From an uncultured Acidimicrobiales bacterium (GTDB lineage: Bacteria; Actinomycetota; Acidimicrobiia; Acidimicrobiales; SZUA-35), in the NCBI GenBank assembly GCA_938002965.1, contig CALKZY010000028.1:186001-250000 (forward strand): DNA of 64,000 nucleotides. The letters run 5' to 3'. Each line of letters opens with the position of its first letter. The stretch's first letter is position 1. Positions 24,997 to 34,651 of this stretch are shown in pieces. Below the pieces are notes generated by a model, which did not search any database, was not told the DNA's origin, and saw only the letters and a list, made by a program, of their open reading frames with translations. The translations under genes and the position numbers were made by a program.

Positions 24997-25965
24997 TCAA
25001 ATCAGCAGGGCCGGAGCCAAGCGACGCCAACCCGCCTGAACAGCAGCCGGATCATCGGCCAACACCTGCACACAAACATGGTCGGCGCCAGCGTCGTGAT
25101 GCTCACGAACCCGCTCGGCCACCGCGCCCTCGTCGCCCCAAACCACGATGGCATCCACTAGACGATCCGTTGGACCGGAATCGGCATCGCCAATATCGTC
25201 ATCGGAAAACCCCAGCCGTTTCAGGTTGTTGGCGTAGTTTGGCAGACTCAGATAGATCGCCATGTTCTTGCGAGCGGTGGCCCGAGCCGACTCGGCATTC
25301 GAATCGAGGACACACATTTGCTCAGGGGCAAGTAGCGGGCCGTCACCCAGAATCTCCCGGGACAAAGCCGTATGCTCAGGCGTGGTGAAATAGGGGTGGG
25401 CACCGGCCGACAGCTCGCCGGACAACGCCAACATCTTCGGACCCAATGCCGCCAACACAATATTGCCCGGCAGTTCACGAGGACCGACGCCACGAAAGCG
25501 AGAGTTCTCGATCATGAAGGTCAAGTAGTCCTTCATGTAGGAGTACGGCTTCGAGTAGTCGTGTTTGCGGACCCACTCGACAAGCGTGTGATGGCTCACA
25601 CCCAAGCCAAGCAGGAACCGGGCCGGGAACGCCGCCTCCAACGATCGCAGCGTGTTAGCCATCGTCAACGGGTCGCGAGCATAGATGGAGGCAATACCGG
25701 TTGCCACCGGCATCCGGTCGCAAGCCGAAAGTAGTAGGGCTGCCATGACAAACGGATCGCGGCCCACCGTCTCAGGAATCCACAGTGCACCGAAGCCGAG
25801 CTCATCCAGCTCGACAGCCGCCTCCTGAGCCTCGGCAACCTCCAGAGCATCCAACACTCCAGTCCAGATGCCAACAGACCCAACATCAACGGTTAGATCC
25901 AGTCCAACTTGATCTGACACGGCTTCATCCGACAGAGCTTCATCCGACACAGCTTGATCCGACAT
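24997..25965 (-). CDS. LLM-class F420-dependent oxidoreductase
   Basis: A 322-residue luciferase-like TIM-barrel protein: ELDELGFGALWIPE, ATGIASIYARDPLTMANT, FPARFLLGLGVSH and the C-terminal HHDAGADHVCVQVL. Together these resemble the mycobacterial-type F420 subfamily. The N-terminus carries extra Ser-Asp-Glu repeats encoded by 15-base tandem units; they precede the barrel and have no known role. A GGGGAG site precedes the ATG. The substrate is unknown. It heads an apparent operon with the MFS transporter, which may export a product. Confidence 0.88.
   Translation of the reverse strand: MSDQAVSDEALSDEAVSDQVGLDLTVDVGSVGIWTGVLDALEVAEAQEAAVELDELGFGALWIPETVGRDPFVMAALLLSACDRMPVATGIASIYARDPLTMANTLRSLEAAFPARFLLGLGVSHHTLVEWVRKHDYSKPYSYMKDYLTFMIENSRFRGVGPRELPGNIVLAALGPKMLALSGELSAGAHPYFTTPEHTALSREILGDGPLLAPEQMCVLDSNAESARATARKNMAIYLSLPNYANNLKRLGFSDDDIGDADSGPTDRLVDAIVVWGDEGAVAERVREHHDAGADHVCVQVLADDPAAVQAGWRRLAPALLI
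25911..25965 (-). repeat. 15-bp tandem repeat encoding the LLM N-terminus
   Basis: Three full units (25911-25925, 25926-25940, 25941-25955) and a partial fourth differ by few bases and encode SDxxx pentads. It is in frame, so copy-number changes would not break the gene. Confidence 0.75.
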
Positions 25966-26070
25966 TTCTGCTCCCCATCATGGTGGCCAGGGCTCCGCAC
26001 AGTGGAGTCGAGGCGAGTGTAGGGGGTCGAGGGCGCAGCCGACTAGCCGATTGGCGCAGACGAGGCCAGC

Positions 26071-27402
26071 TCAGCGAACGAAGTTGACGCGATCTCCGCC
26101 AGCCCGCTTGGCGGCATACATGGCCTTGTCTGCCCGGTTGATCGCATCCTCCGGGGTCTCCCCCGCTTCGATCACCGCCGCCCCAATGGAGCAACGCAAC
26201 AGCGACCGAGAATCCGAGACCGTAACCGGCACCCGCATAGCGGCCCGCAAATTCTCGGCCAACTGATCAAGGTCGCTAACGGCGATCGCGTCCGGCAACC
26301 AGACCACAAACTCGTCCCCGCCCCAACGGGCAACCGAAGTGCTGTCCGGCACCGTGCTCACCATGTGCTCGGCGGCGGCGACGATAGCTCGATCGCCAGC
26401 GGCGTGCCCCAACATATTGTTAACCCACGAAAAGTCATCAAGGTCAATCAACAACAAACCCGAATTGGTCAACGAAGAACAGCTCGACATGTCGCGGAGC
26501 AACCGACGCCGGTTCAACAGGCTGGTCAGCGGATCACGATCGGCGGCAAAACGAAGCTGCTCATCCAGACGCCGGCGGATAAGCATCATGCTCACCAGCT
26601 GCTCGACCGACCACAAGACCACGCACTCGTTGCGGTCCAACGGGCCAACCGTTGAGCGGAACCCCTCAATAAAGCCCAGCAGAGCGTCATCCTCATCAAG
26701 AGCGGCCACGGTTACCCGGCCCGGTATCTGATCGTCGGGCACACCCGGGGCGTATGAGTCCCCACCGGGAGCGAGGCGCGCCTCAACAGCGGCGGCGACA
26801 TGAGGCGGAGGGACCAGAACGTGAACGAACTGGTTCTCATTCGCCACCGCTTCAGGTACGCCCGGCCGTTGAGTGGTAGTAGCCGTGCCATCAGGCTGAA
26901 GGGCCGTTATGGCCACCGTCATACCTTCAACATGGCGCTCGGTGAACTCGGCAATCCGATCCAAACTCTCGACCAGAGGGGCGGGGGCAACCAGCAACTG
27001 CATCATCCGGGCCAGCTCGTCGGCGAACACCTCAACCCGGGCCGAAAGGTTTGGTTCAAAGATCTGAATGACCACCGCCTCATCGTGAGCCGGCAGCTTC
27101 ATGGCCCGTACCTCAAACAACTCGAACTCCCCTGGCCCGATTTGAAGCCGATACAGCGCCGGCAGCCTGATTCCCTCGAACGACAACGCCTCCAGCAAAG
27201 CGCCAGCGGCACGATCGACGTCGTCAGGGTGAATCATCGAGAGGGCGTTCATACCCATCAGTTCCGACTTCGTGTAGCCACTACGCTCGACCACCCGGGG
27301 GTCAACAGCGCGGACGGACAACGCCGAATCCACGGCGACAGCCCCGATGTAGTCGGTAGGTAAAGACGCCAACAATGTGGCCCATTCGGCCGAATCGGTC
27401 AT
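26071..27402 (-). CDS. PAS-GGDEF diguanylate cyclase
   Basis: About 443 residues. An N-terminal PAS domain (VDSALSVRAVDPRVVERSGYTKSELMGMNALSMIHPDD), a middle region of about 160 residues with no clear signature, and a GGDEF domain (RDPLTSLLNRRRLLRDM, LLLIDLDDFSWVNNMLGHAAGD, ARWGGDEFVVWLP, INRADKAMYAAKRAG) with the active-site motif intact. No clear RxxD inhibitory site is visible before it. No membrane helices, so cytosolic. I prefer ATG 27402; a TTG at 27444 is in frame. It should make c-di-GMP, which could feed the PilZ protein at 38717. Confidence 0.88.
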   Translation of the reverse strand: MTDSAEWATLLASLPTDYIGAVAVDSALSVRAVDPRVVERSGYTKSELMGMNALSMIHPDDVDRAAGALLEALSFEGIRLPALYRLQIGPGEFELFEVRAMKLPAHDEAVVIQIFEPNLSARVEVFADELARMMQLLVAPAPLVESLDRIAEFTERHVEGMTVAITALQPDGTATTTQRPGVPEAVANENQFVHVLVPPPHVAAAVEARLAPGGDSYAPGVPDDQIPGRVTVAALDEDDALLGFIEGFRSTVGPLDRNECVVLWSVEQLVSMMLIRRRLDEQLRFAADRDPLTSLLNRRRLLRDMSSCSSLTNSGLLLIDLDDFSWVNNMLGHAAGDRAIVAAAEHMVSTVPDSTSVARWGGDEFVVWLPDAIAVSDLDQLAENLRAAMRVPVTVSDSRSLLRCSIGAAVIEAGETPEDAINRADKAMYAAKRAGGDRVNFVR

Positions 27403-27495
27403 CAGATCTACAATCGGACCTGAATCACCGCGCTTAAGTGGCAATTCGCAGTGGGACCGGCACTGCGTGGCTCTACGAGCGACTACCGGCCGTTC

Positions 27496-28704
27496 TTAGG
27501 TCGATACCGAGGTGGTTGATGGTGCTTCGGAGTCTTCACCGGGGTCGACGTCAGAGGCCTCTTGCCGGCGGCGCTCGACCCGCAAATTCTCAGCCACCAA
27601 CACAATCAAGAACAACAAATCGATGGCCACCAGCACCCACACAGCAGCCCAATCACCAGTCAGCAGGCACAACAAAATGATGGCCGCCAACCCGATGATT
27701 CGTTCCCACGTGATGATCTGGAACGCTCGGTAGATAGCCATGCCGATACCGCCCAGAAACAAGGCGAAACCGGCGGCCAACATGACCCGGAACTCAATGT
27801 GCAAGGCATCAGCCGGATGGAGCAACGCTTCCTCCGCCGCCGCAGCGGCAACAATAATCCCGGCGATGATCGGCGCGTGAGCGTAGGTGTAGGCGTCCCG
27901 GCCAAAGCGGCCCCGTTCCGAACCTGAGTACTGCTCCGCCCGGTATTCCAACGCCGGTTGCACTCGGTCGAAGTACGACCACCACAACAACCCGGCCAAC
28001 GCACCGGCCGCGATCAAACCAACCCTCGTGAACTGCGTCAACCCGCCGTCACCCAAGCCTCCGATGACCGAAATGCCGATGGCCACCACCACCTCACCAA
28101 GGGCGACAATCAAGATCAGTCCGTGTCGCTCGGAGAAATGACCCGAACGAAGAATCCAGTCGCCGCTACCAGCAGCAATCGTCGCCCCCAGGAAAATGGC
28201 CAGCGTCAACAGCCACAACGCAACCCGGGCCCCGCCATCGACCGTTCCCCCGATGACAAAAATGGCAATGGCGATCAGGTTCGGCCATGTCAACCTCAGC
28301 GCGCTCGTAAAGTACTCACTCTGGCGGTCGAACGACACCAGCTGCAGGACGGCCGCCATCAACATGATGACCGCACCGGACCCGGCGAACGTCAGGCCTC
28401 CCGCACCAAAGGCCGTCTCTACTGAAGCAGCCATGGGCACCGTCACCGCCGTGGCCACCAGGAAAACAAGCCTGACCAGCCGCCCGTTGCCCGAAATTGA
28501 ATTGGCACTCCAGGTAAACAGCGACCAGGAGAACCAGATCAGCAGAAACAACAGACCGGCCTGGAAAGCACCGGTCCAATCGGGGTGATGAACCAGATGG
28601 GCAACCAACCTGGAGAATGCGAACACAAAGGCCAGGTCGAAAAACAGCTCGACCGGGTCAGCGGTGAAGTCCTCTTCCAGGTCGGGGACAGTGATGCCTC
28701 TCAT
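27496..28704 (-). CDS. ltrA: LtrA-family (low temperature requirement) membrane protein
   Basis: A 402-residue protein with about ten to twelve helices and the family signatures VELFFDLAFVFAFSRL near the N-terminus, HFSERHGLILIVALGE in the middle and YTYAHAPIIAGII later. The function of LtrA proteins is poorly defined. The name derives from a Listeria cold-growth phenotype. The C-terminal tail is polar. It lies upstream of the GGDEF gene in the same direction with about 90 bases between. Confidence 0.88.
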   Translation of the reverse strand: MRGITVPDLEEDFTADPVELFFDLAFVFAFSRLVAHLVHHPDWTGAFQAGLLFLLIWFSWSLFTWSANSISGNGRLVRLVFLVATAVTVPMAASVETAFGAGGLTFAGSGAVIMLMAAVLQLVSFDRQSEYFTSALRLTWPNLIAIAIFVIGGTVDGGARVALWLLTLAIFLGATIAAGSGDWILRSGHFSERHGLILIVALGEVVVAIGISVIGGLGDGGLTQFTRVGLIAAGALAGLLWWSYFDRVQPALEYRAEQYSGSERGRFGRDAYTYAHAPIIAGIIVAAAAAEEALLHPADALHIEFRVMLAAGFALFLGGIGMAIYRAFQIITWERIIGLAAIILLCLLTGDWAAVWVLVAIDLLFLIVLVAENLRVERRRQEASDVDPGEDSEAPSTTSVST

Positions 28705-28786
28705 GCCTTGAAAATATAGCGGGCGGCATCAACCACCAAGCCCAGTCATCACACCGAGACCTGGAACTGGCAGATTGTCGCCGTGG

Positions 28787-29752
28787 CTACGACCCGGACG
28801 CCACGTTTACGAAGTTCGACACGGCGCCGCTGATGGTCTCCAGCTGAGGTGCCGGGATTCGATGACGTCGAGCCAGGCGCTCGTTGTTGGTCGACACATA
28901 CGTCTGGCCATCTTCCGCCTCCCACACCAGTATCTTCACGGGAAGGTCGATCCCGGCCGTGGCCGACTTCTGCATCAGGGGTGTACCCAAACGAGGGTTG
29001 CCGAACACCACCAATCGAGTCGGCCGAAGGTCAAGACCGACCGAAGCGGCGCCCGCCTGGTGATCGACCATAAGCGCAACGTTGGCCGGCGACGCCTCGA
29101 TGGCCGCCAACAAGCGAGCCCAGGTGGTGTCAACATCAGCATTGGAAGGCACGGTGAACAAACCGGGCTTGTTGGCAAACCGCTCGACTCCGTAGGTGCC
29201 GTCGTCGCCATCAACCTCGGTTGCGGTCGCTGCGGAGGTCAGATTACGCAACGCTCCAGCGATGACATCAAGAGTAGCGACGTCACCCAGTTGATGTCGG
29301 GACTGCAAATAGGTGGTGTCGTTGAACCCGACCCAAACCCGGCCGACATCAGTAAACACCTGGATCTTCTGCGGCAAGTCGATGCCGACCGCCTGGTTGA
29401 CCTGCATCAACGGGGTACCCAACTGAGGGTTGCCGAAAAACACCACCCGATTGTTGGCCAGTTCAAGTCCGGCCGAAGTAGCCGCCGCACCATGATCGAC
29501 GGTGCCAATCACGTTGATATTGGGGTTTGCTTCCAGCACACCGATAAGGGCCGCCCATGTGGACTCGAAACCCTGGTCGCTTTCGACGATCACCATTCCT
29601 GGAACGTGAGGTGCATCAGCTCGCGAACTGGCACCGGCGGCCGATGACGGGCCAGCCGAAAGAACAAGAGCGGACACAAGAGTCAATGCCATCACGGTCG
29701 CCCGCAGGGGAAACGAGCGGTGGATGAAACCGGTGGAAACCGAAGAGCTCAC
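28787..29752 (-). CDS. Exported protein with two DUF302 domains
   Basis: The start is GTG 29752, set by AAGGAG six bases upstream; the in-frame TTG at 29767 overlaps that site. An N-terminal signal peptide (LRATVMALTLVSALVLSAGPSSAAGA) is followed by two DUF302 domains of about 130 residues each. Each has the same core (VDHGAAATSAGLEL and VVFFGNPQLGTPLMQ; VDHQAGAASVGLDL and VVFGNPRLGTPLMQ) with AVGIDLP or TAGIDLP following. Tandem duplication within one gene is evident. DUF302 is a small alpha-beta fold of unknown function. It is divergent from the TPR gene. Confidence 0.85.
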   Translation of the reverse strand: MSSSVSTGFIHRSFPLRATVMALTLVSALVLSAGPSSAAGASSRADAPHVPGMVIVESDQGFESTWAALIGVLEANPNINVIGTVDHGAAATSAGLELANNRVVFFGNPQLGTPLMQVNQAVGIDLPQKIQVFTDVGRVWVGFNDTTYLQSRHQLGDVATLDVIAGALRNLTSAATATEVDGDDGTYGVERFANKPGLFTVPSNADVDTTWARLLAAIEASPANVALMVDHQAGAASVGLDLRPTRLVVFGNPRLGTPLMQKSATAGIDLPVKILVWEAEDGQTYVSTNNERLARRHRIPAPQLETISGAVSNFVNVASGS

Positions 29753-29897
29753 GGCTGACTCCTTCAAGATGGTTGCTGCTGGTGGTAACGGTCAACGTAA
29801 CACAGCTGTATTGGCGACGCCCGAGGTACCAACATCGACGGCTTCTGGCGAGGCTCCGGCCGGGCGGCCGTCAACGCTGCGTGCTACGTTCGAGGCG

Positions 29898-31586
29898 ATG
29901 AGCGACGGGTACTACAACTTGGGCGACTACGGCCGTCAGGTGACGACCGAATCGGCGGAAGCTCAACGTTGGTTCGACCGGGGACTCAACTGGCTCTACG
30001 GCTTCAACCACGAAGAAGCAATTGCCTGTTTCGACCAAGTCATCGAAGCCGATTCATCATGCGCCATGGCCCACTGGGGTCGGGCCATCGCCCTCGGCCC
30101 GAACTACAACCTCACATGGGAAAAGATGGATGACCACGGCCGAGCCAACGCTCTGGCCGCCGCCTACGAAGCCACCGAGAACGCAACCACGCTGACCGCC
30201 ACGACCAACCCTGATCTGACGCCGGCAGAGGTCAACCTCATCCACGCGTTGGCATCGCGCTACCCACAACGAGAGACTATCGACGACCAAGAACCGTGGA
30301 ACCACGACTACGCCGATGCCATGCGCAAGGTGGCCTCCGCCCACCCCGACGACCTCGACGTACAAGCCGCCTTCGTCGACGCCATCTTGAACCTGACCCC
30401 CTGGCAAATGTGGGACCTACAAACGGGCCACGAGGCCGAAGGAGCCGGCACAGCCGAAGCCCGACAGGTCCTCGAATTGGCATTCACCCAAACCGATGAA
30501 GCCTGGGACCACCCCGGCCTGCTCCACTACTACGTCCACCTCATGGAAATGTCACCGTGGCCCGAGCTGGCGCTACGACACGGTGACCGGCTGCGGGAGA
30601 TGATGCCGGACTCCGGACACCTCATCCACATGCCGACCCATATCGATGTGTTGTGCGGCAACTATCACGACGTCGTCCACTGGAATCAGAAGGCGGTCGA
30701 AGCCGACCGGCGGTGGCTGGCCGACAAAGGGCCCTACAACATCTACACCTTCTATAGGAACCACAACCACCACTTCGTGATCTACGGCGCAATGTTCGCC
30801 GGGCAGTACACCGCAGCCATGGCCGCCGCTCGGGAACTGATCGACACCACCCCTGAAGACTTTCTGCGGATCGAATCGCCTCCGGTGGCTGACGCCACCG
30901 AAGCGTTCATGGCCATGAGCTTGCACGTCCAGGTTCGCTTCGGTAAATGGACCGACATTATTGCTGAACCGTTGCCCGAAGACCGAGAGCTGTACTCCGC
31001 CACCACTGCCATGACTCTGTACGCCAAGACGTTGGCTCACTCGGCCCTCGGCCACATCCCCGAGGCCGAAGCCACGCGAGAGCAGTTCTTGGAGGCCAAA
31101 GCCAACGTGCCGGAAACCCGACGGATCCACAACAACGCCGTGGTCGACCTGCTGGAGGTGGGCGAAGCCATGATCGACGGCGAGTTGGCCTACCGTCAGG
31201 GCCAGTACCAAATCGCCTTCGCTCACCTCCGCCGAGCCGTCGAGCTAGAGGACGGTCTGGCCTACGACGAACCGTGGGGCTGGATGCAACCAACCCGACA
31301 CGCCCTCGGAGCCCTGCTACTCGAACAGCAACGCTACGCCGAAGCCGAAGCCGTCTACCGGGCCGATCTGGGACTCGACACCACACTCAGCCGGGCCTGT
31401 CGACACCCCAACAATCTGTGGAGCCTGCACGGGCTATTGGAGTGCCTCAACCATCGGAACACGCAAGGCGAAGACGTGCCCGAAGCCACCATGATCTCGC
31501 AACAACTGGATGTGGCGTTGGCTCGATCTGAAGTGGACGTCAAGGCCTCGTGCTACTGCCACCAGGCTGCGTTAGCAGACCAGTAG
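29898..31586 (+). CDS. TPR-repeat protein
   Basis: A 562-residue protein starting at ATG 29898 (MSDGYYNLGDYGRQV). The frame is open upstream, but the upstream part is antisense to the DUF302 signal peptide and low in complexity. TPR-like helical pairs are visible at the start (AQRWFDRGLNWLYGFNHEEAIACFDQVIEAD) and end (AYRQGQYQIAFAHLRRAVEL, ALLLEQQRYAEAEAVYRADL). The middle has conserved-looking His-rich stretches (GLLHYYVHLMEMS, GHLIHMPTHIDVLCGNYHD, YRNHNHHFVIYGAM). There is no signal peptide. It matches a widespread uncharacterised cytosolic TPR family. The His motifs hint at metal binding, which is only an inference. Confidence 0.82.
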   Translation: MSDGYYNLGDYGRQVTTESAEAQRWFDRGLNWLYGFNHEEAIACFDQVIEADSSCAMAHWGRAIALGPNYNLTWEKMDDHGRANALAAAYEATENATTLTATTNPDLTPAEVNLIHALASRYPQRETIDDQEPWNHDYADAMRKVASAHPDDLDVQAAFVDAILNLTPWQMWDLQTGHEAEGAGTAEARQVLELAFTQTDEAWDHPGLLHYYVHLMEMSPWPELALRHGDRLREMMPDSGHLIHMPTHIDVLCGNYHDVVHWNQKAVEADRRWLADKGPYNIYTFYRNHNHHFVIYGAMFAGQYTAAMAAARELIDTTPEDFLRIESPPVADATEAFMAMSLHVQVRFGKWTDIIAEPLPEDRELYSATTAMTLYAKTLAHSALGHIPEAEATREQFLEAKANVPETRRIHNNAVVDLLEVGEAMIDGELAYRQGQYQIAFAHLRRAVELEDGLAYDEPWGWMQPTRHALGALLLEQQRYAEAEAVYRADLGLDTTLSRACRHPNNLWSLHGLLECLNHRNTQGEDVPEATMISQQLDVALARSEVDVKASCYCHQAALADQ

Positions 31587-31592
31587 AACGTT

Positions 31593-31610
31593 AGCCGCCA
31601 GGAAGCGGCT
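31593..31610. terminator. Short GC hairpin between convergent genes
   Basis: AGCCGC-6-GCGGCT lies between the stops of the TPR gene (31586) and the subtilase gene (31614). It is short and lacks a good T-run, so it would be a weak bidirectional terminator. Confidence 0.4.
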
Positions 31611-31613
31611 TGC

Positions 31614-34385
31614 CTAGTTTGAGACGTCGTAGCGGAACCAGCCGTTGCAATGCAACCACTCCGACCGCTTGAAGCCCTGGTCACACGACGTGCCGTCATA
31701 GCTACCTATCGACAACACCGACGGATCCTCAGACTCAAACCGCTGACCATCAACCTCAACAAAGTCGACAATCACGTTCTTGTCCTCACCGGTGGCCGTC
31801 GTACCGTTGTTATCGAACAAGACCCGCAACGACTCAACCGCGCCATCGGAAAAGGTAAACGGAAATGAGGCGTAGTCCCGCTGCAACAGGAACCGTTCGA
31901 CCACAGAACCATTCACCTCAAGCTGAATGCTCTCCGAGCCCGTTACGCCTCGAGCCCGCACACCCAGCACGACAGGGCCGCCGCCTCCACCGCCACCGGA
32001 GCCATCGAGGTTGTAGTCAAACCAGCCGTTGCAGTGCAACCATTCCGACCGCTTGAAGCCCTGATCACACGACGTGCCGTCATAGCTGCCCAAGGACAGC
32101 ACCGACGGATCCTCAGACTCAAACCGCTGACCATCAACCTCAACGAAGTCGATGATGACGTTTTTGTCCTCACCCTCAATGGTCGTCCCGTTGTTGTCGA
32201 ACAACACGCGAACCGACTCGATGGTGCCACCGGCGAACCGGTACGGGAGCTGCTCGAAGTCACGACCCAGGGCGTATAGCTCAACCACAGAACCGTTCAC
32301 TTCAAGCTTGATGCTTTCAGAGCCGGTTGTGCCCCGAGCCCGTAGGTTCACCAACACTTCAGCGCCGCCTCCGCCACCTCCATCTCCGCCGCCACCGCCA
32401 GAGCTGTCAACGTCAAAGTCAAACCAACCGTTGCAGTGCAACCACTCAGATTGCTTGTAGCCCTCGCCACAGCTGCCGCTCCAACTGCCCAACGACAACA
32501 CCGACGGGTCCTCAGTCTCAAACCGAGTGCCACCAACCTCGACATAGTCGACGTTCACATTCTTATCGGCACCCAACGACGACGACCCGTCATTGTCAAA
32601 CACCACCCGCAACGACTCAACCGTCTGACCGGAAAAGCTGTGCGACAACACTCCGAAACTCTGGCCGAGGCCGAAGGTCTCGACGACCACGCCGTTCACC
32701 TCAAGGTCTACCGATTCCTCACCAGTCGCTCCCCGGGCACGAACATTCAATACCATGCCGCCGCCACCGCCGCCACCGCCTCCGGAGTCACCGAGGTCGA
32801 ATTCGAACCAGCCGTTGCACTGAAGCCACTCAGATTGCTTATAGCCCTCGCCACAGCTGCCGTTCCAACTACCCAACGACAACACCGACGGGTCCTCAGT
32901 CTCAAACCGAGTGCCACCAACCTCGACATAGTCGACGTTCACATTCTTATCGGCACCCAACGACGACGACCCGTCATTGTCAAACACCACCCGCAAAGAA
33001 TTCAGTCCAGCACTCAGTCCGAAGACCGAGTACTCGGTGAGCTGAGTTGAAAGATTGAAGCGGGCGATCTGACTGCCATCGAGTTCGAGGGCAATCGTTT
33101 CCTCACCGGTCGTACCTCTGGCCCGCACCTTCACGACGTCACCAACGACAGACGGCGCGGCCGTGTACAGCAGCTTGTTCGGCGTCCCTCCCGAGATGCT
33201 CGACAAAACATTTGGTGTTGACGCCGAAAGAACAGCGTCATGCACCTGGGCCGGGGAGGCCCCCTGGTTCTGCGCCAGATAGAGCGCTGCCGCTCCGGTG
33301 ACATGGGGCGCGGCCATCGAGGTGCCGCTACTCGGCACCGATCCCGAGTGATCGAACGCCGAAGCCGACCAAATGTCGACCCCTGGCGCATACAGGTCGA
33401 CACAGGATCCGCTATTGCTGAACATGGCCTGGCGGTCATCCATTGTTGACGCCGCAACGGTCAACGCAGCAGGCACCGAGGCCGGCGTTTCGGCGCACGC
33501 CGGGCGAGCGAGATTTCCGGCAGCGACAACCGCCAGCACACCCGAATCGATCAGGTTCTGCGTGGCATCGGTAATGGCCGGGAACGAAGCGACCGGACCA
33601 CCCAAGCTCATGTTGACCACCGAAGGGCCGTCGGCAACGCTCATGATCCAGTCGATACCGGCCACAAATGAGGCGGCGCCGCCAGTGGGGAGGCAGTCAT
33701 CAAACACCTTCACGGCGTACAGGTTGGCGGCCGTGGCCACCCCCCAGTTCGATCCGGCTGCCGTGCCGGCGACGTGAGTCCCGTGTCCCTAACAGTCATC
33801 CCAGGCGTCGGGGCTGGAGGGATCGACTGCGTTGAAACCGCCGACGACTCAACCACTGAAGTCATGATGTTCAGCGTTGATGCCGGAATCGACAATATAG
33901 ATGTCAACACCGGCGCCGGACTGGGCAAATCGAGCATCGCCGTCAAGAGGCAGCTGACGCTGATTGACCCGATCAAGCCCCCACCGTAGAGCGGGGTCGG
34001 CGTTCGACGAGTCGACAACCGGGAGGTTCAAAGAAAGAGAGATGTTCTGGGCGACGTAGTCAACCCTGGGGTCTTGAAGAATCAGGTCAAGCTGGCTTGG
34101 TGTCGCTTCCACCAGCATGCCGTTTAATGCCTGCTCGTAGGTGTCGACCACCTCAGCACCACCAGCTTCAAACGCCTCAAGGGACTGGCTTCGACTCAGC
34201 GCAGCGGTGTTGTTCTCCGGCTCATCTTTGAGAACGACGATGTAGCTGCCATCAATCCCGTTCTCATCGGCCAAGAAGAGTTCAGCCTCATCGGGGCCCT
34301 GGGCCACGGCCGCGCCGATGCCGAAAATCCCTAAAACGACCAGTACGGCGAGGCCGACAACGACCCCCAGACCCGACTTGAACAC
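31614..34385 (-). pseudogene. Secreted subtilase (S8) with four carbohydrate-binding repeats, broken by two in-frame stops
   Basis: One frame of 924 codons runs from GTG 34385 (GGAGG six bases upstream) to 31614, broken only by TGA at 33851-33849 and TAG at 33791-33789, both in frame. Signal peptide, inhibitor_I9-like propeptide (SYIVVLKDEPENN to ISLSLNLP), then the catalytic domain with Asp in DIYIVDSGINAEHHDFSG, stop, VVGGFNAV...DDC, stop, GHGTHVAGT with the His, and the Ser in SGTSMAAPHVTG. The first stop is where GRV is usual, so CGA-to-TGA is likely. Four CBM60-like modules joined by poly-Gly linkers follow. With stops inside the catalytic core no full protease should form, unless by readthrough or if the stops are sequence errors. 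Confidence 0.88.
31617..33134 (-). repeat. Four tandem carbohydrate-binding module repeats (about 390 bp each)
   Basis: Approximate bounds are 31617-31975, 32007-32365, 32400-32755 and 32800-33134, separated by Gly-linker DNA. Each unit has VRARGTTGEESI-type start, VVFDNDG or VLFDNNG, DKNVNVDYVEV or DKNVIVDFVEV, ESEDPSVLSLGS and the ending EWLHCNGWF. Units 1 and 2 (from the N-terminal side) share a nearly identical stretch (32440-32600 against 32830-32990), and units 3 and 4 form another pair. The fold resembles calcium-dependent xylan-binding CBM36/60 modules. Confidence 0.8.
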
Positions 34386-34496
34386 GTCCCGCCTCCAGTA
34401 GCGCTCTTATGTGCAAAAGCTAGCACGATGTCTAATCACTTTCATGGCGCATCATTGATCTCGACGTCAGCTCGACACAATCGATCCGGTGCCCTC

Positions 34497-34534
34497 TATC
34501 TGACCTGGCGCTCTGTATCTGACCTGGCGCTCTG
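34497..34534. repeat. 19-bp perfect tandem duplication in intergenic DNA
   Basis: TATCTGACCTGGCGCTCTG occurs twice head to tail (34497-34515 and 34516-34534), preceded by a partial related copy. It lies in the 266-bp gap between the subtilase and the alcohol dehydrogenase, where nothing else is recognisable apart from the GGAGG site of the dehydrogenase gene. Confidence 0.75.
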
Positions 34535-34651
34535 TATTCGAGCCAGTGCCTTGCAATCAACCAGGCACCGAGTCGACAATGATGCGGTGAACAATCACCC
34601 AGCCCAGGGCGCCGGACTCCGAACAGGTCGGCCAGAACCGGAGGAACAGCC

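Noticed and set aside
20058-34385. Stop-codon reassignment as explanation of the three in-frame stops
   Set aside because: Both TAG and TGA end many other genes in the window normally, and no gene requires them as sense codons apart from these two.
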